64,000 nucleotides of DNA, taken from assembly GCA_025961275.1 (NCBI GenBank), contig JAOQNJ010000001.1, forward strand, positions 1,385,353 through 1,449,352, given 5' to 3'. Position numbers and translations under genes: made by a program. Below are positions 9,966 through 19,121 of the stretch, one piece after another. Within the stretch, counting starts at the first letter, position 1. Every line of letters begins with the position of its first letter. The notes below the pieces were generated by a model. That model searched no databases and was not told where the DNA came from. It worked only from the letters and a program-made list of their open reading frames with translations. The stretch is from Providencia alcalifaciens. Lineage in GTDB: Bacteria > Pseudomonadota > Gammaproteobacteria > Enterobacterales > Enterobacteriaceae.

Positions 9966-10314
9966 CTTAATCAACCTCGTTAAATAATTTATTTTATAAA
10001 TATCTGATTATAGTATCTCATTAATGGTCATTTACATCTTGTTTTAACACAAGACTCCATAACATTTAGAAGAAAATGTGAAAATATATTCTTATATAGC
10101 GTGTTTATTTAAAAAGAAATATCGAGATAAGAACGAAGAACAAATGCTAGGTATTCATAACTGTCACACATTAAACTATAGCGAGAAAAGAGCTTCCCTT
10201 ATCAACCCGAATCACAGTATGTTCTATGTTCATCGGGCTTTTTTATAAAAATAGCTTAATAAGGCAGTTACAGGCTCCGTTTAGGGTATAACGCACATAA
10301 CTAACAAGATTGAA
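9966..10314. other. Gap between yfeX and yfeY
   Basis: AT-rich 349-bp stretch. The yfeX promoter should lie at the low-coordinate end on the minus strand. The only clear structure is the plus-strand hairpin with a T-run at 10206-10246, which serves no annotated plus-strand gene. Confidence 0.5.
10206..10246 (+). terminator. Orphan plus-strand terminator (possible sRNA end)
   Basis: CCCGA / TCGGG outer stem with an inner ACA/TGT pairing and a following CTTTTTT run on the plus strand. Both flanking genes are on the minus strand, so it has no gene to terminate. It could mark the 3' end of a small RNA, or be fortuitous. Confidence 0.35.
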
Positions 10315-10911
10315 TTACTTTTTCCAGATAATCTGTGAGACTTCCCAGTTTTTTAATTCATCGTCAGGTGGCATCAGCCCTTCTGGTCCTTGCCATTTTC
10401 CATTAAAGCTGTAAATGATATGTGAACTTTCTGGTGCGACACATTCAACGGTGGGTTGATCTTTAACTAATGCGCCCAATTTACAAGAACCAAATGCTTT
10501 CTCATAAATATCACTAAATTGTGAACCAATTTTAGTTCCCCATTCAGTCGTAATTTTAGGGTCAATAACAATGATACGTGACACATTGCCATTTTCAGGG
10601 CCAATCACTTCGATTTTTACTTCGTTATCATCAATGCCTTGAAACACAGTAACTATTTCACCTTGTTCAGTTTGCATCCCGCTGCGTATTGTATATCGGT
10701 TATCAAGCTGTTCTTTAATGGTATCCGCTTTCATGGGGGTGAGGCTGGTGATCGCACCAACACCTGTTGCTTTAGCCGTTATCGAACTACTAAACCAATT
10801 CATTGGTGAAAGACTGGACCAAAAACCCCCTGAGCCTGCGCAACCAGACAACAGCAATACACCACTTAGAGCGGCTATCTGAGAGACCTTCACAATTACA
10901 CTTTTCGGCAT
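10315..10911 (-). CDS. yfeY: Lipoprotein YfeY (RpoE-regulated family)
   Basis: Predicted envelope lipoprotein of unknown function. The N-terminus has a signal peptide ending in the lipobox LLSGC (Cys about residue 24). The C-terminal half is clearly collinear with E. coli YfeY, including GKWQGPEGLMPPDDELKNWEVSQIIWKK. The length of 198 fits. In E. coli yfeY belongs to the sigma-E envelope-stress regulon; I could not identify a convincing sigma-E promoter upstream here. It keeps its position between yfeX and ypeA. Confidence 0.88.
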   Translation of the reverse strand: MPKSVIVKVSQIAALSGVLLLSGCAGSGGFWSSLSPMNWFSSSITAKATGVGAITSLTPMKADTIKEQLDNRYTIRSGMQTEQGEIVTVFQGIDDNEVKIEVIGPENGNVSRIIVIDPKITTEWGTKIGSQFSDIYEKAFGSCKLGALVKDQPTVECVAPESSHIIYSFNGKWQGPEGLMPPDDELKNWEVSQIIWKK

Positions 10912-11152
10912 ATCATCCTCGGTTTTTAATTTGCATGATGTTTAGGGTCTGCTAACGTTTTGATACAGTTAACGTAGCTTAAGCGCGAGCACAATCAAGC
11001 AAAATACCCACAGAAGCAACTTTACAGTTTCTGCTAGAGGGCATTACATCGGTTTTATATGACATAAAACGAATTTCACCTTGAATGCTAAGCGACAAAT
11101 CGACCACTTTGATTAACACGCTTGCTCTTCTAGCAGAAGTTAACAAACATTA
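10912..11152. other. yfeY upstream region with nested dyads
   Basis: Non-coding. It contains a 10-bp inverted repeat TTCTGCTAGA (11029-11038) / TCTAGCAGAA (11129-11138) spaced by 90 bp, with a second dyad GTTTTAT-ATGAC-ATAAAAC at 11052-11070 between its arms. It ends at the TA that borders MITE copy 2. The yfeY promoter should be here. The role of the dyads is unknown. Confidence 0.4.
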
Positions 11153-11400
11153 GGGGCTGTTGATCTTTGCTGCTTATTTTTACTGCACCAATTGATTAAA
11201 ATGACATCAATTTCATTATGTCACCTATTGAGGTTATAAAAAAACATTATCACAACCCCCAAACCGTAAAGAAAAGCGCCCTTCGGGAGCGATTAAACGT
11301 GATTTTTCGCTGTGTTGAACGGCTCTTGCCTTGCTTCTTTTTGTCTTAACTAAAGACGTGTAATCCAAATAAAAATTGACCTTCAAAGATAAACAGCCCC
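11153..11400. mobile_element. MITE-like element, copy 2
   Basis: A 248-bp element flanked by TA at 11151-11152 and 11401-11402, in opposite orientation to copy 1. The best-preserved end is GGGGCTGTTGATCTTTGCTGC; the other end, read inward, is GGGGCTGTTTATCTTTGAAGG. The interior includes a CGCCCTTCGGGAGCG dyad (GGGCGC core) shared with copy 1. No transposase is encoded. It lies between yfeY and ypeA. Confidence 0.8.
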
Positions 11401-11461
11401 TAGTGTGACAACCTATTTCCTGAAACATTCCAGCCAGCATCTAAATAAACATGCAACAGAC

Positions 11462-11893
11462 TTAAAAATCCAAATCGTTCGTCAGATTTTTAGCATAAAT
11501 TAGCCGTACTGGTTGTTCTTCTTCATACAATATTTTTTCAAACATGCAGATAGCCGCATCAGATTCTTCACTCACTAACAATTCAATTCTGCCACAACCT
11601 CTAGCCCGCAATTTTTTTTCTAGTCGGCTCACGAGCGCATTTGCAATCCCTCGACCACGATACTCAGGATGGACAGCAAGATAACAAGCCGTTCCCCTGA
11701 TCCCATCATAGCCACCCATAACTGTTCCAACGACCTCTCCTGTTACCTCAGCAACAAGGAAAAGATCTGCACCACATTGTAGCTTGCGTTCAATATCAAG
11801 TTCAGGATCACCTCCAAACTCATTTAAATCACAACGTTCCCACAATGTGATAACTTCCTCAAAATCACTTTGGCGGAAGATACGTATTTCCAT
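11462..11893 (-). CDS. ypeA: GNAT-family acetyltransferase YpeA
   Basis: Acetyl-CoA-dependent N-acetyltransferase of unknown substrate. It has 143 residues covering a single GNAT fold. The acetyl-CoA pyrophosphate loop is visible as [20 protein letters not shown] (motif A, about residues 76-95), preceded by [11 protein letters not shown]. The N-terminus [23 protein letters not shown] is near-identical to E. coli YpeA; the last 40 residues diverge. It is transcribed away from hemF. In E. coli amiA lies between ypeA and hemF; that gene is absent here. Confidence 0.92.
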   Translation of the reverse strand: MEIRIFRQSDFEEVITLWERCDLNEFGGDPELDIERKLQCGADLFLVAEVTGEVVGTVMGGYDGIRGTACYLAVHPEYRGRGIANALVSRLEKKLRARGCGRIELLVSEESDAAICMFEKILYEEEQPVRLIYAKNLTNDLDF

Positions 11894-12028
11894 AACAATG
11901 ACCCGTTTTAACAGAGCTTTATGCCATTATCACTGCTTTTTAACCACAATCAATATTCAATATGCCTTTTTTAACCCAAAGGAGTATACTTTGTTCACTT
12001 TTTTTACCGACCGTTCTATTGGAAAACA

Positions 12029-12946
12029 ATGAATTACCCAGACATCTGTCGAGTTAAAGCCTTCTTACTCGGCTTACAAGAGACTATTTGCAAAAAAATC
12101 ACTGAACTGGATGGTAAGGAAACCTTCCTTGAACAAACATGGGAACGTGCCGAAGGTGGTGGCGGACGTAGCCGTGTATTAACTCAAGGGGCTATTTTTG
12201 AGCAAGCTGGCGTTAATTTTTCACATATTCAAGGCGCACAACTTCCAAGTTCAGCAACAGCGCACCGCCCCGAATTAGCAGGTCGTCGCTATCAAGCTAT
12301 GGGCGTATCACTCGTGATCCACCCTCTTAACCCTTATATTCCAACCTCGCATGCTAATGTTCGTTTTTTTATTGCAGAAAAAGAAGGCCATGAACCGATT
12401 TGGTGGTTTGGTGGTGGTTTCGACTTAACACCCTATTATGGATTTGAAGAAGATGTGGTTCATTGGCATACCGTTGCTCATGATCTATGCATACCCTATG
12501 GCCCTGAGACTTATGCTAAATATAAAAATTGGTGTGATGACTATTTCTTCTTAAAACATCGCAATGAACCACGGGGCGTTGGGGGGCTATTTTATGATGA
12601 CTTAAATCAGCCGGACTTCGAATCTTGCTTCAGTTTCACTCAAGATGTTGGCAACGGTTTTCTCGATGCTTATGTTCCTATTGTTGAAAAACGCCGTGAA
12701 CATAAATGGAGAGAGAGAGAACGCCAATTTCAACTTTATCGACGTGGTCGATATGTAGAGTTTAACTTAGTTTGGGATAGAGGTACTCTATTTGGTCTAC
12801 AAAGCGGTGGGCGAACAGAATCTATTTTAATGTCAATGCCACCTTTAGTTCGTTGGGAATATGATTATCATCCAGAGCCAGGAACTGCCGAGGCAGAATT
12901 ATACACCGATTTTTTGATCCATAAAAAAGATTGGCTAAGCAAATAG
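12029..12946 (+). CDS. hemF: Oxygen-dependent coproporphyrinogen III oxidase
   Basis: Cytoplasmic heme-pathway enzyme that converts coproporphyrinogen III to protoporphyrinogen IX by two oxidative decarboxylations using O2. Its 305 residues show the family blocks [36 protein letters not shown] and [31 protein letters not shown]. The conserved His and Asp residues of the active cleft ([14 protein letters not shown]) are present. It starts at ATG 12029, right after a region overlapping the ypeA promoter. Confidence 0.97.
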   Translation: MNYPDICRVKAFLLGLQETICKKITELDGKETFLEQTWERAEGGGGRSRVLTQGAIFEQAGVNFSHIQGAQLPSSATAHRPELAGRRYQAMGVSLVIHPLNPYIPTSHANVRFFIAEKEGHEPIWWFGGGFDLTPYYGFEEDVVHWHTVAHDLCIPYGPETYAKYKNWCDDYFFLKHRNEPRGVGGLFYDDLNQPDFESCFSFTQDVGNGFLDAYVPIVEKRREHKWRERERQFQLYRRGRYVEFNLVWDRGTLFGLQSGGRTESILMSMPPLVRWEYDYHPEPGTAEAELYTDFLIHKKDWLSK

Positions 12947-13091
12947 CGACACCATTTGCTATTAAAAAAAGCACGATATCTCTTGGCTATTTTCCTGATA
13001 AAAAATAGCTATTTTTAATAATTATCAGGTTATTAGTTCATATCTATTGTGTCATATGATTCCATTTCCACAAACGAAATGGAGTCTATTT

Positions 13092-14240
13092 ATGCGTAAA
13101 ATTATTGGCCGTTCATTTTTACCGCCGTACTTGGTTGATCATTTTTATCAAGAATCTAAAAGCTCGCAATTAAAATCTACATTAGTGCATATCAACGAAC
13201 TTATGAGCCATAGTGACTTAAAAAACGATGTCACTACGCAGAAAAATTTATTTACTCAGTCAGCAAAACCTGGCGCTAACTATGAGCGAATTATCCGAGA
13301 TGCTAAGCAAAAGGATGAATTCTACTGGCACAACCATTCACAAATGCCAATTTGTTCTCAATCTGATCTTTCACTTGATAAAAAACCGCCTAAGCCCTTT
13401 GAACCTCATATGTGGCATGAAGATTACGAAGTTATTATGGTCGAAGGTGATCTGTTCACGCCTTCTTCAGCTGCACAAATTGTTTATGACTCAATTGGTA
13501 AAATTCGCACGTTTTATAAAGAAATACTGGGAATTAATAAGATGTTTGGTTGTGACTCACAGCTCAATGCGATCATTCATTTTAAAAAGGATTACGCTAA
13601 TGCATTTTGGAATTCACAGGCTATTTTTTTCGGTGATGGCGATGGCGTAAACTTCGGTGAGTTTTTTCATGATATCGATGTTATTGCGCATGAACTTACT
13701 CATGGCTTTATTACCTTCACCGCTGATTTTGATTATTCATTTCAATCAGGTGCACTCAATGAGTCAGTTGCAGATGTCATTGGGATGATGGTCAAACAAT
13801 ATGTTGCTGATGAAACCTCAGCGCAATCAAATTGGCTACTTGGTGAAAATATTTTTCTTAATAAAACCGATGCACAAGCTTTGCGCTCTATGGCTAATCC
13901 AGGCTCTGCGTATCGTTTTTCAGATACTAACTACGATCCACAAGTCGGACATATGAGCGATTATGTTGATTTAAGCCCTAAGCAAGATAACGGAGGTGTT
14001 CACATTAATTCAGGGATCCCTAACAAAGCATTCTATCTACTTGCCACCGCATTAGGTGGGTATTCATGGGATATTGCAGGTAAAATTTGGATAGCAACGA
14101 TGTATCATCAGGACATCAAATATAATACGGACTTTAATAAATTTGCCAGAATAACAGTTCAAATCGCTAACGATAAATTTGACTCTAAAGTCTCAGAACT
14201 AACACGCCAAAGCTGGAAAGATGTAGGTATCAACGTTTAG
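13092..14240 (+). CDS. Protealysin-like M4 metalloprotease
   Basis: Thermolysin-family (M4) zinc metalloprotease. The zinc site HELTH lies at about residues 199-203, and the second zinc ligand Glu is in GALNESVADVIG, followed by the catalytic His region DNGGVHINSGIPNKAF. The N-terminus lacks a secretion signal and carries FLPPYLVDHF, resembling the short PPYL precursor motif of Serratia protealysin, whose roughly 50-residue propeptide is cleaved autocatalytically. I chose ATG 13092 because GGAG sits seven bases upstream; the frame is open to 13047. About 382 residues. The emfourin inhibitor gene often found next to protealysin is not seen here. Confidence 0.9.
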   Translation: MRKIIGRSFLPPYLVDHFYQESKSSQLKSTLVHINELMSHSDLKNDVTTQKNLFTQSAKPGANYERIIRDAKQKDEFYWHNHSQMPICSQSDLSLDKKPPKPFEPHMWHEDYEVIMVEGDLFTPSSAAQIVYDSIGKIRTFYKEILGINKMFGCDSQLNAIIHFKKDYANAFWNSQAIFFGDGDGVNFGEFFHDIDVIAHELTHGFITFTADFDYSFQSGALNESVADVIGMMVKQYVADETSAQSNWLLGENIFLNKTDAQALRSMANPGSAYRFSDTNYDPQVGHMSDYVDLSPKQDNGGVHINSGIPNKAFYLLATALGGYSWDIAGKIWIATMYHQDIKYNTDFNKFARITVQIANDKFDSKVSELTRQSWKDVGINV

Positions 14241-14286
14241 GATTTTTATATGAGAAATAGTATAGATAGTTATAAATAATATAACT

Positions 14287-14311
14287 TGTCAGCCATAAGA
14301 TACGGCTGACA
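14287..14311. terminator. Hairpin between protease gene and rluF
   Basis: Perfect 8-bp stem TGTCAGCC / GGCTGACA with a 9-nt loop in the convergent gap. T-runs on either side are weak, so it is a candidate bidirectional terminator. Confidence 0.55.
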
Positions 14312-14337
14312 TTCATCTAAATAATTACATTTTTAAG

Positions 14338-15213
14338 CTAACGCTTTTTCTTTTTACGACCCGGTTCGGCAAAACGCTTACGAGATGAGGCATCTGTGTT
14401 CGCTTTTGGCTTATTTACAGCAACTTGTTTATGACTACTTTTCGCTGCTGTTGACGTTTTCTGTTTTGATGCTTTCTTTGGTTTAACATCAGATTCTGAC
14501 TTTTCAATCATATCAAATAGCTTAACTAACTCATCATCTGTAAAATCACGCCATTCGCCCAGTGGAATACCTGAGAGGCTGACATTCATAATACGCACAC
14601 GCTCTAGTTTAGTCACTTCAAAACCAAAATGTTCACACATACGACGAATTTGACGATTTAAACCTTGCACTAATGTGATACGAAAAACAAAAGGCGCTTC
14701 TTTTTTCACCTTACACTTTTTGGTCATCGTCCCCAATATTGGTACACCTGCTCCCATACCACGAATAAAATCATCCGTAACAGGTTTATTGACTGTGACC
14801 AAATACTCTTTTTCATGATCATTGCCAGCACGTAAGATTTTATTCACTAAATCCCCATGGTTAGTAAGAAAAATCAGACCTTGTGAATCTTTATCGAGTC
14901 GACCAATAGGAAAAACACGCTTGCTGTGATTGACATAATCAACAATATTGTCTTTTTCACCGCTTTCAGTTGTACTGACAATACCCACGGGTTTATTCAG
15001 TGCAATTAGTACCAAATCATCTTCATTTCTTGGCTCGATAAGTTGTCCATTAACTTTAACAACATCACCACTAAAAACTTGATCGCCAATGGCTGCACGT
15101 TTGCCATTAATGAAGACATTACCTTGTTCAATGTAACGATCCGCATCACGTCTTGAGCAAATACCACTCTCACTAATGTATTTGTTGAGGCGTGTAGAAG
15201 ATTGAATTTGCAT
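14338..15213 (-). CDS. rluF: 23S rRNA pseudouridine(2604) synthase
   Basis: RluF makes pseudouridine 2604 in 23S rRNA and can also modify tRNA-Tyr position 35 in E. coli. It has an S4 RNA-binding domain at about residues 6-60 ([24 protein letters not shown]) and a catalytic domain with [10 protein letters not shown] (catalytic Asp) and [19 protein letters not shown] Lys/Ser-rich basic tail after about residue 235 is longer than the fold needs. The start at 15213 follows GAGGG and begins the S4 domain directly; an open frame runs 31 codons further upstream but is not conserved-looking. Confidence 0.95.
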   Translation of the reverse strand: MQIQSSTRLNKYISESGICSRRDADRYIEQGNVFINGKRAAIGDQVFSGDVVKVNGQLIEPRNEDDLVLIALNKPVGIVSTTESGEKDNIVDYVNHSKRVFPIGRLDKDSQGLIFLTNHGDLVNKILRAGNDHEKEYLVTVNKPVTDDFIRGMGAGVPILGTMTKKCKVKKEAPFVFRITLVQGLNRQIRRMCEHFGFEVTKLERVRIMNVSLSGIPLGEWRDFTDDELVKLFDMIEKSESDVKPKKASKQKTSTAAKSSHKQVAVNKPKANTDASSRKRFAEPGRKKKKR

Positions 15214-15540
15214 GGTTACCCTCTGTAATCTGCATAATATGGGGTTAATAAATGAGTTAATATATCCAGCCTTGATGATTACCCCAGAAATAACAATCAA
15301 TAGCAATTAATAAGCCGTACCAGCTTAATGAACCACTTTAATAAAGTTGGATATTTTAGTTAAACGGTATATGAAGCCCATTTTTTCGATATTCTATCAG
15401 AGTCAGGCCAGTTAGTTTTACCTTAATCGACTTCACCTCGTAATACCGGATACATTCCCATCATAACCATTGATAATATCAGGGGTGAGCAGAGTATAGC
15501 GCGATTAAATCAGCTAATAAGCAATCTGACCATGTAATAT
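15214..15540. other. Gap between rluF and the modA-like pseudogene
   Basis: Non-coding, 327 bp. The rluF promoter should be at its low-coordinate end on the minus strand. No repeat, terminator or open frame is convincing. Confidence 0.5.
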
Positions 15541-16251
15541 TCACAAAGGCATAAACCCGTTCTCAGTAAAGATTGCTATTGATTCTGGTCGCAGAAGATA
15601 TAGTGCAAAAATTTCAGCGGCATGATTTAGCTGCGCCATATAATAAATAGCGTTGATATTGTACTCGTCAGGGATCACGACTGTCGCAAGCTATGGGATC
15701 TGTGCAATTTTTTTATGATAATGATGATAACCAATAAAAATATCAGCCTGCTGCGTGTTAATTAACCATTCAGACGCGAGAAAACCAGCGGGAATTGAAG
15801 TGGTTGTTTTACCATCGACGAGTTGACGTGTGCGTAAATTAATATTTTCAGCCAATAGTGGATCATCTCGACTCATTTTTTTGTATAGCTGCACGACATA
15901 ATCCCCACAAGGGTCATCCTTTGGCGTTGACGTACCAATCATTAATTCTGAACTTCCGAGTAGCTGAAGCCAATTTGGAAATTGTATTGCGTGTTGAGCT
16001 GTTGTTGTGATCCCCAATTGATTGGCAATAAAAGGTTGAATTTCTTGAGCTATTCCTAGCTCAAGCATCGACATAGGATGGGATTTATCCGCGGACAAAA
16101 AGAGATCACAAGCTGCACCATGAATTATCTTTTGGCTCAGTAATCCCGCGGGGCCAAATTCACAGCTGATAGGATAATCGTAACTTTTTATAAAATTATC
16201 GATGATGGTCGATAATGCCCCACGCAAACTACCTGCTGCCATGATGTGCAT
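15541..16251 (-). pseudogene. ModA-like substrate-binding protein, amber-interrupted
   Basis: Resembles the molybdate-binding protein ModA fold: MAAGSLRGALSTIIDNF, GPAGLLSQKIIHGAACDLFLSADKSHP and GYHHYHKKIAQIP align with the phosphate-loop-like start and middle of ModA. The frame is stopped by TAG at 15691-15693, then continues in the same frame for about 49 codons to TGA at 15541 (LATVVIPDEYN, then LLRPESIAIFTENGFMPL), which reads as the normal ModA C-terminal lobe. One base change would restore the gene. No signal peptide is visible, so even the intact product would stay cytoplasmic unless an upstream part is lost. It starts one base after the preceding gene. Confidence 0.8.
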
Positions 16252-16252
16252 T

Positions 16253-17296
16253 TTATTTGTTATCTTTAAATTTAACGCGGTAAAACGTCTGATACCAATT
16301 ATTTACCGCTACATCAACATCAATATCCGCAAATTTCTGAGGATACAATTTTTTCGCCATCCATAATTCACCAACAGCCATCGCTTCTGGCATTGGGTAA
16401 CCCCAGGCTTTGGCATATTCAGGCATTAAATAAACTCGTTTATTTTTGACTGCATCAATCACCTGCCAACGTGGATCATTGTTAATTTCATCGACCACGC
16501 TAGGGTAACGATCTTGAATAAAAATAACTTCAGGATCCCAACTAATAACTTGTTCAAGCGAAACTTGTTTATAGCCCTTAATCGTTGCAGCTGCAACGTT
16601 CATAGCGCCTGCATGTTTCATCATTAAATCTGTATATTTACCAGAACCATATGTGGTTAGCTCTGGATTCGCCATGTATGCCCTAATTCTCTTATCATCA
16701 GGGATATCCTTTAATCTTTGAGCAACTAAGTCTCTACTATCAAACGTTTCTTTAATCAGGCTATTCGCATTATCAGATTTATTAACAATATCGCCTATTA
16801 AAGCGATACCTTCTTTCAACCCTTCGTTATACGCTTGTTCTTCATCTTCTAACTCGGGGTTCAGGTTATTCTTCTCGCTACTGTTGTTATCTTTTTGCAA
16901 AGAAATAGCGACAACAGGTATTCCTACATTGGTGATTTGATCGATCATCTCTTGAGGGGCGTAGTTGGTAACAAACACAACCTGTGGCTTTAGCTGTACC
17001 AAACTTTCTAAGTTAACTGTTTTGAGATCACCTATATTGGGAAGCTCAGTCAATTTAGGCGCGAGTCTTTCGTAGTTTTTCCCTAACTGCTCTCGCCAAT
17101 TGCCCATGACTCCAACAATTTTATCGGTTGCATCAAGTTGAACCAAAAGGTTAAGTGTTTGATGTTGAAGAACAGCAACTCTCTCTACCATATCATCAAT
17201 AATAACTTTACGCCCAAGTTGATCCGTAAATTCACGTTCAGCCTGACAAGCGAAAGCAAGAGAGAAAACGACAAGTCCAGTTAATAATTTTTTCAT
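16253..17296 (-). CDS. Periplasmic metal/siderophore-type binding protein (BtuF/FecB fold)
   Basis: Class III periplasmic binding protein. Signal peptide MKKLLTGLVVFSLAFACQA, then FTDQLGRKVIIDDMVERVAVLQHQ, the usual start of BtuF/FecB/MolA proteins; TVNLESLVQLKPQVVFVTN and WDPEVIFIQDR are lobe-hinge signatures. Ligands in the family include Fe-siderophores, cobalamin and, for MolA, molybdate or tungstate. The adjacent ModA-like gene hints at an oxyanion but does not prove it. No permease or ATPase gene lies nearby, so it must share a transporter or be a remnant. Start at ATG 17296; 17308 is an alternative. Confidence 0.8.
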   Translation of the reverse strand: MKKLLTGLVVFSLAFACQAEREFTDQLGRKVIIDDMVERVAVLQHQTLNLLVQLDATDKIVGVMGNWREQLGKNYERLAPKLTELPNIGDLKTVNLESLVQLKPQVVFVTNYAPQEMIDQITNVGIPVVAISLQKDNNSSEKNNLNPELEDEEQAYNEGLKEGIALIGDIVNKSDNANSLIKETFDSRDLVAQRLKDIPDDKRIRAYMANPELTTYGSGKYTDLMMKHAGAMNVAAATIKGYKQVSLEQVISWDPEVIFIQDRYPSVVDEINNDPRWQVIDAVKNKRVYLMPEYAKAWGYPMPEAMAVGELWMAKKLYPQKFADIDVDVAVNNWYQTFYRVKFKDNK

Positions 17297-17402
17297 CGTT
17301 GATACCATATAATTAATCTGATATATAATATTGTATATATCGACTTAATTATATGAGTCAAATCAATTCATAATCCTTAGTCGTAAAAACTGAAATTTAT
17401 AA

Positions 17403-17445
17403 ATAAAAAGCCCCCCAATAATTGATATTCCAGCTATTGGGGGGC
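17403..17445 (-). terminator. der terminator
   Basis: Very strong 11-bp GC-rich stem GCCCCCCAATA / TATTGGGGGGC with a 14-nt loop and a minus-strand TTTTTATTT tail, about 65 nt beyond the der stop. Confidence 0.92.
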
Positions 17446-17509
17446 AATTCACTATATTAAACCTCACGGAGGACACTCTCATGCCATTTCGTGAGACCTA
17501 TTAATGTTT

Positions 17510-18982
17510 TTATTTTTTCAAATGCTGCATCAAGCGTTTACGTTTACGCAACTGAGTTGCAGTTAACTGATTTTTCTTATTCGCGTACGGGTTCTCACCC
17601 TCTTTGAATTGAATACGAATTGGTGTTCCCATCACTTTTAAAGAACGACGGAAATAGTTCATCAGATAACGTTTGTAGCTATCAGGTAAATCAGATACTT
17701 GGTTACCATGAATAACAACAATTGGTGGGTTATGACCTCCCGCATGCGCATATTTCATTTTCACACGGCGACCACGAATTAGCGGAGGCTGGTGCTCATC
17801 TTCCGCCATTTTCATAATACGTGTTAGCATTGCGGTTCCGACGCGGCGAGTTGCTGACTCATAAGCTTCTTGAACTGACTCAAATAAGTTACCAACACCA
17901 CTACCATGAAGCGCTGAGATAAAATGAATACGTGCAAAATCAACGAAACCAAGACGCAATTCAAGCATATCTTTCACATGATCACGATCTTCTGGCTTCA
18001 TACCATCCCATTTGTTGACCGCGATCACCAGTGAGCGACCTGCATTTAGAATGAAACCTAACAGTGACAAATCTTGATCTGAAATACCTTCACGTGCATC
18101 AATAACCAATAAGACAACGTTAGCATCTTCAATCGCTTTCAGTGTTTTGATCACTGAGAATTTTTCAACGGTTTCCGTCACTTTTCCGCGCTTGCGTACC
18201 CCTGCTGTATCAATCAGGATATATTCACGCTCATCACGTTCCATTGGGATATAAATACTATCACGTGTCGTACCCGGCATATCAAAAACAATGACACGTT
18301 CTTCACCAAGAATTCGGTTGGTCAGGGTAGATTTACCCACGTTTGGACGACCAACAATGGCTAATTTAATTGGCAATGTCGTTGGATCAAAGTCATCTTC
18401 TTCTTCGACAAATTCGTTCTCAGCTTCTTGTGCAGCCCAATAGGCCGCATTTTCTTCTTCTTCAGTCAGCTCGATCTCTTCGTCTTCAGTTTCTATGAAA
18501 GGTTTCAATGAGTGTTCGATTAACTGACTTACACCACGGCCATGGGATGCCGCAATGGAATAAATTTCACCAAGGCCTAAGGCGTAAAAATCACCGATAA
18601 CGGTATTTGCATCAATCCCATCGGTCTTATTCGCGACAAGGTACGTTTTTTTCTTACGACTACGTAAGTGTTTTGCAATCCCTTCATCAGCAGGCATTAA
18701 CCCTGCACGGGCATCAACCATAAACAGTACGACATCAGCCTCTTCAATGGCTTGCAGAGATTGAGCCGCCATATGTGTCTCGACGCCTTCTTCTGTACCA
18801 TCGATACCACCTGTGTCGATAATAATAAATTCATGCCCTTCAATCTCAGCACGACCATATTTACGATCACGAGTCAGACCAGGAAAATCCGCTACCAGTG
18901 CATCACGGGTACGGGTTAATCGGTTAAATAACGTGGATTTTCCTACGTTTGGACGCCCAACCAGCGCTACGACGGGTATCAT
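17510..18982 (-). CDS. der: Ribosome-assembly GTPase Der (EngA)
   Basis: Essential double-GTPase for 50S subunit maturation. It has two G domains in tandem: GRPNVGKST at about residues 9-17 with TKTD-type NKTD, and a second GRPNVGKST at about 208-216 with [10 protein letters not shown] and NKWD. A C-terminal KH-like domain follows, with the basic tail [12 protein letters not shown]. An acidic linker ([21 protein letters not shown]) separates the G domains. About 490 residues. The ATG at 18982 begins the first G domain as in E. coli; the frame continues five codons upstream to a GTG. It lies just downstream of bamB with its terminator in between. Confidence 0.97.
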   Translation of the reverse strand: MIPVVALVGRPNVGKSTLFNRLTRTRDALVADFPGLTRDRKYGRAEIEGHEFIIIDTGGIDGTEEGVETHMAAQSLQAIEEADVVLFMVDARAGLMPADEGIAKHLRSRKKKTYLVANKTDGIDANTVIGDFYALGLGEIYSIAASHGRGVSQLIEHSLKPFIETEDEEIELTEEEENAAYWAAQEAENEFVEEEDDFDPTTLPIKLAIVGRPNVGKSTLTNRILGEERVIVFDMPGTTRDSIYIPMERDEREYILIDTAGVRKRGKVTETVEKFSVIKTLKAIEDANVVLLVIDAREGISDQDLSLLGFILNAGRSLVIAVNKWDGMKPEDRDHVKDMLELRLGFVDFARIHFISALHGSGVGNLFESVQEAYESATRRVGTAMLTRIMKMAEDEHQPPLIRGRRVKMKYAHAGGHNPPIVVIHGNQVSDLPDSYKRYLMNYFRRSLKVMGTPIRIQFKEGENPYANKKNQLTATQLRKRKRLMQHLKK

Positions 18983-19052
18983 TATTTGATGCCTCACAAC
19001 TTTAATTAACTAAAAGAATTCTAAGTTTTCAGTAAAACTGACTCAGAAAACA

Positions 19053-19087
19053 AAAAAACGAAACGGTTCCTATCATCAGGAACCGTT
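19053..19087 (-). terminator. bamB terminator
   Basis: Perfect 9-bp stem AACGGTTCC / GGAACCGTT, 8-nt loop, and CGTTTTTTTG on the minus strand just past the bamB stop. Confidence 0.9.
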
Positions 19088-19121
19088 GATTTTATCGGGA
19101 AACTCGCAGCTTGTCAGAAAA

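Noticed and set aside
11234-11440. 68-codon minus-strand frame spanning MITE copy 2
   Set aside because: It reads through the element end into flanking DNA and copy 1 does not preserve it; most likely fortuitous.
15214-15306. N-terminal extension of RluF
   Set aside because: The extra 31 codons are hydrophobic and not part of the S4 domain; ATG 15213 has a good ribosome site.
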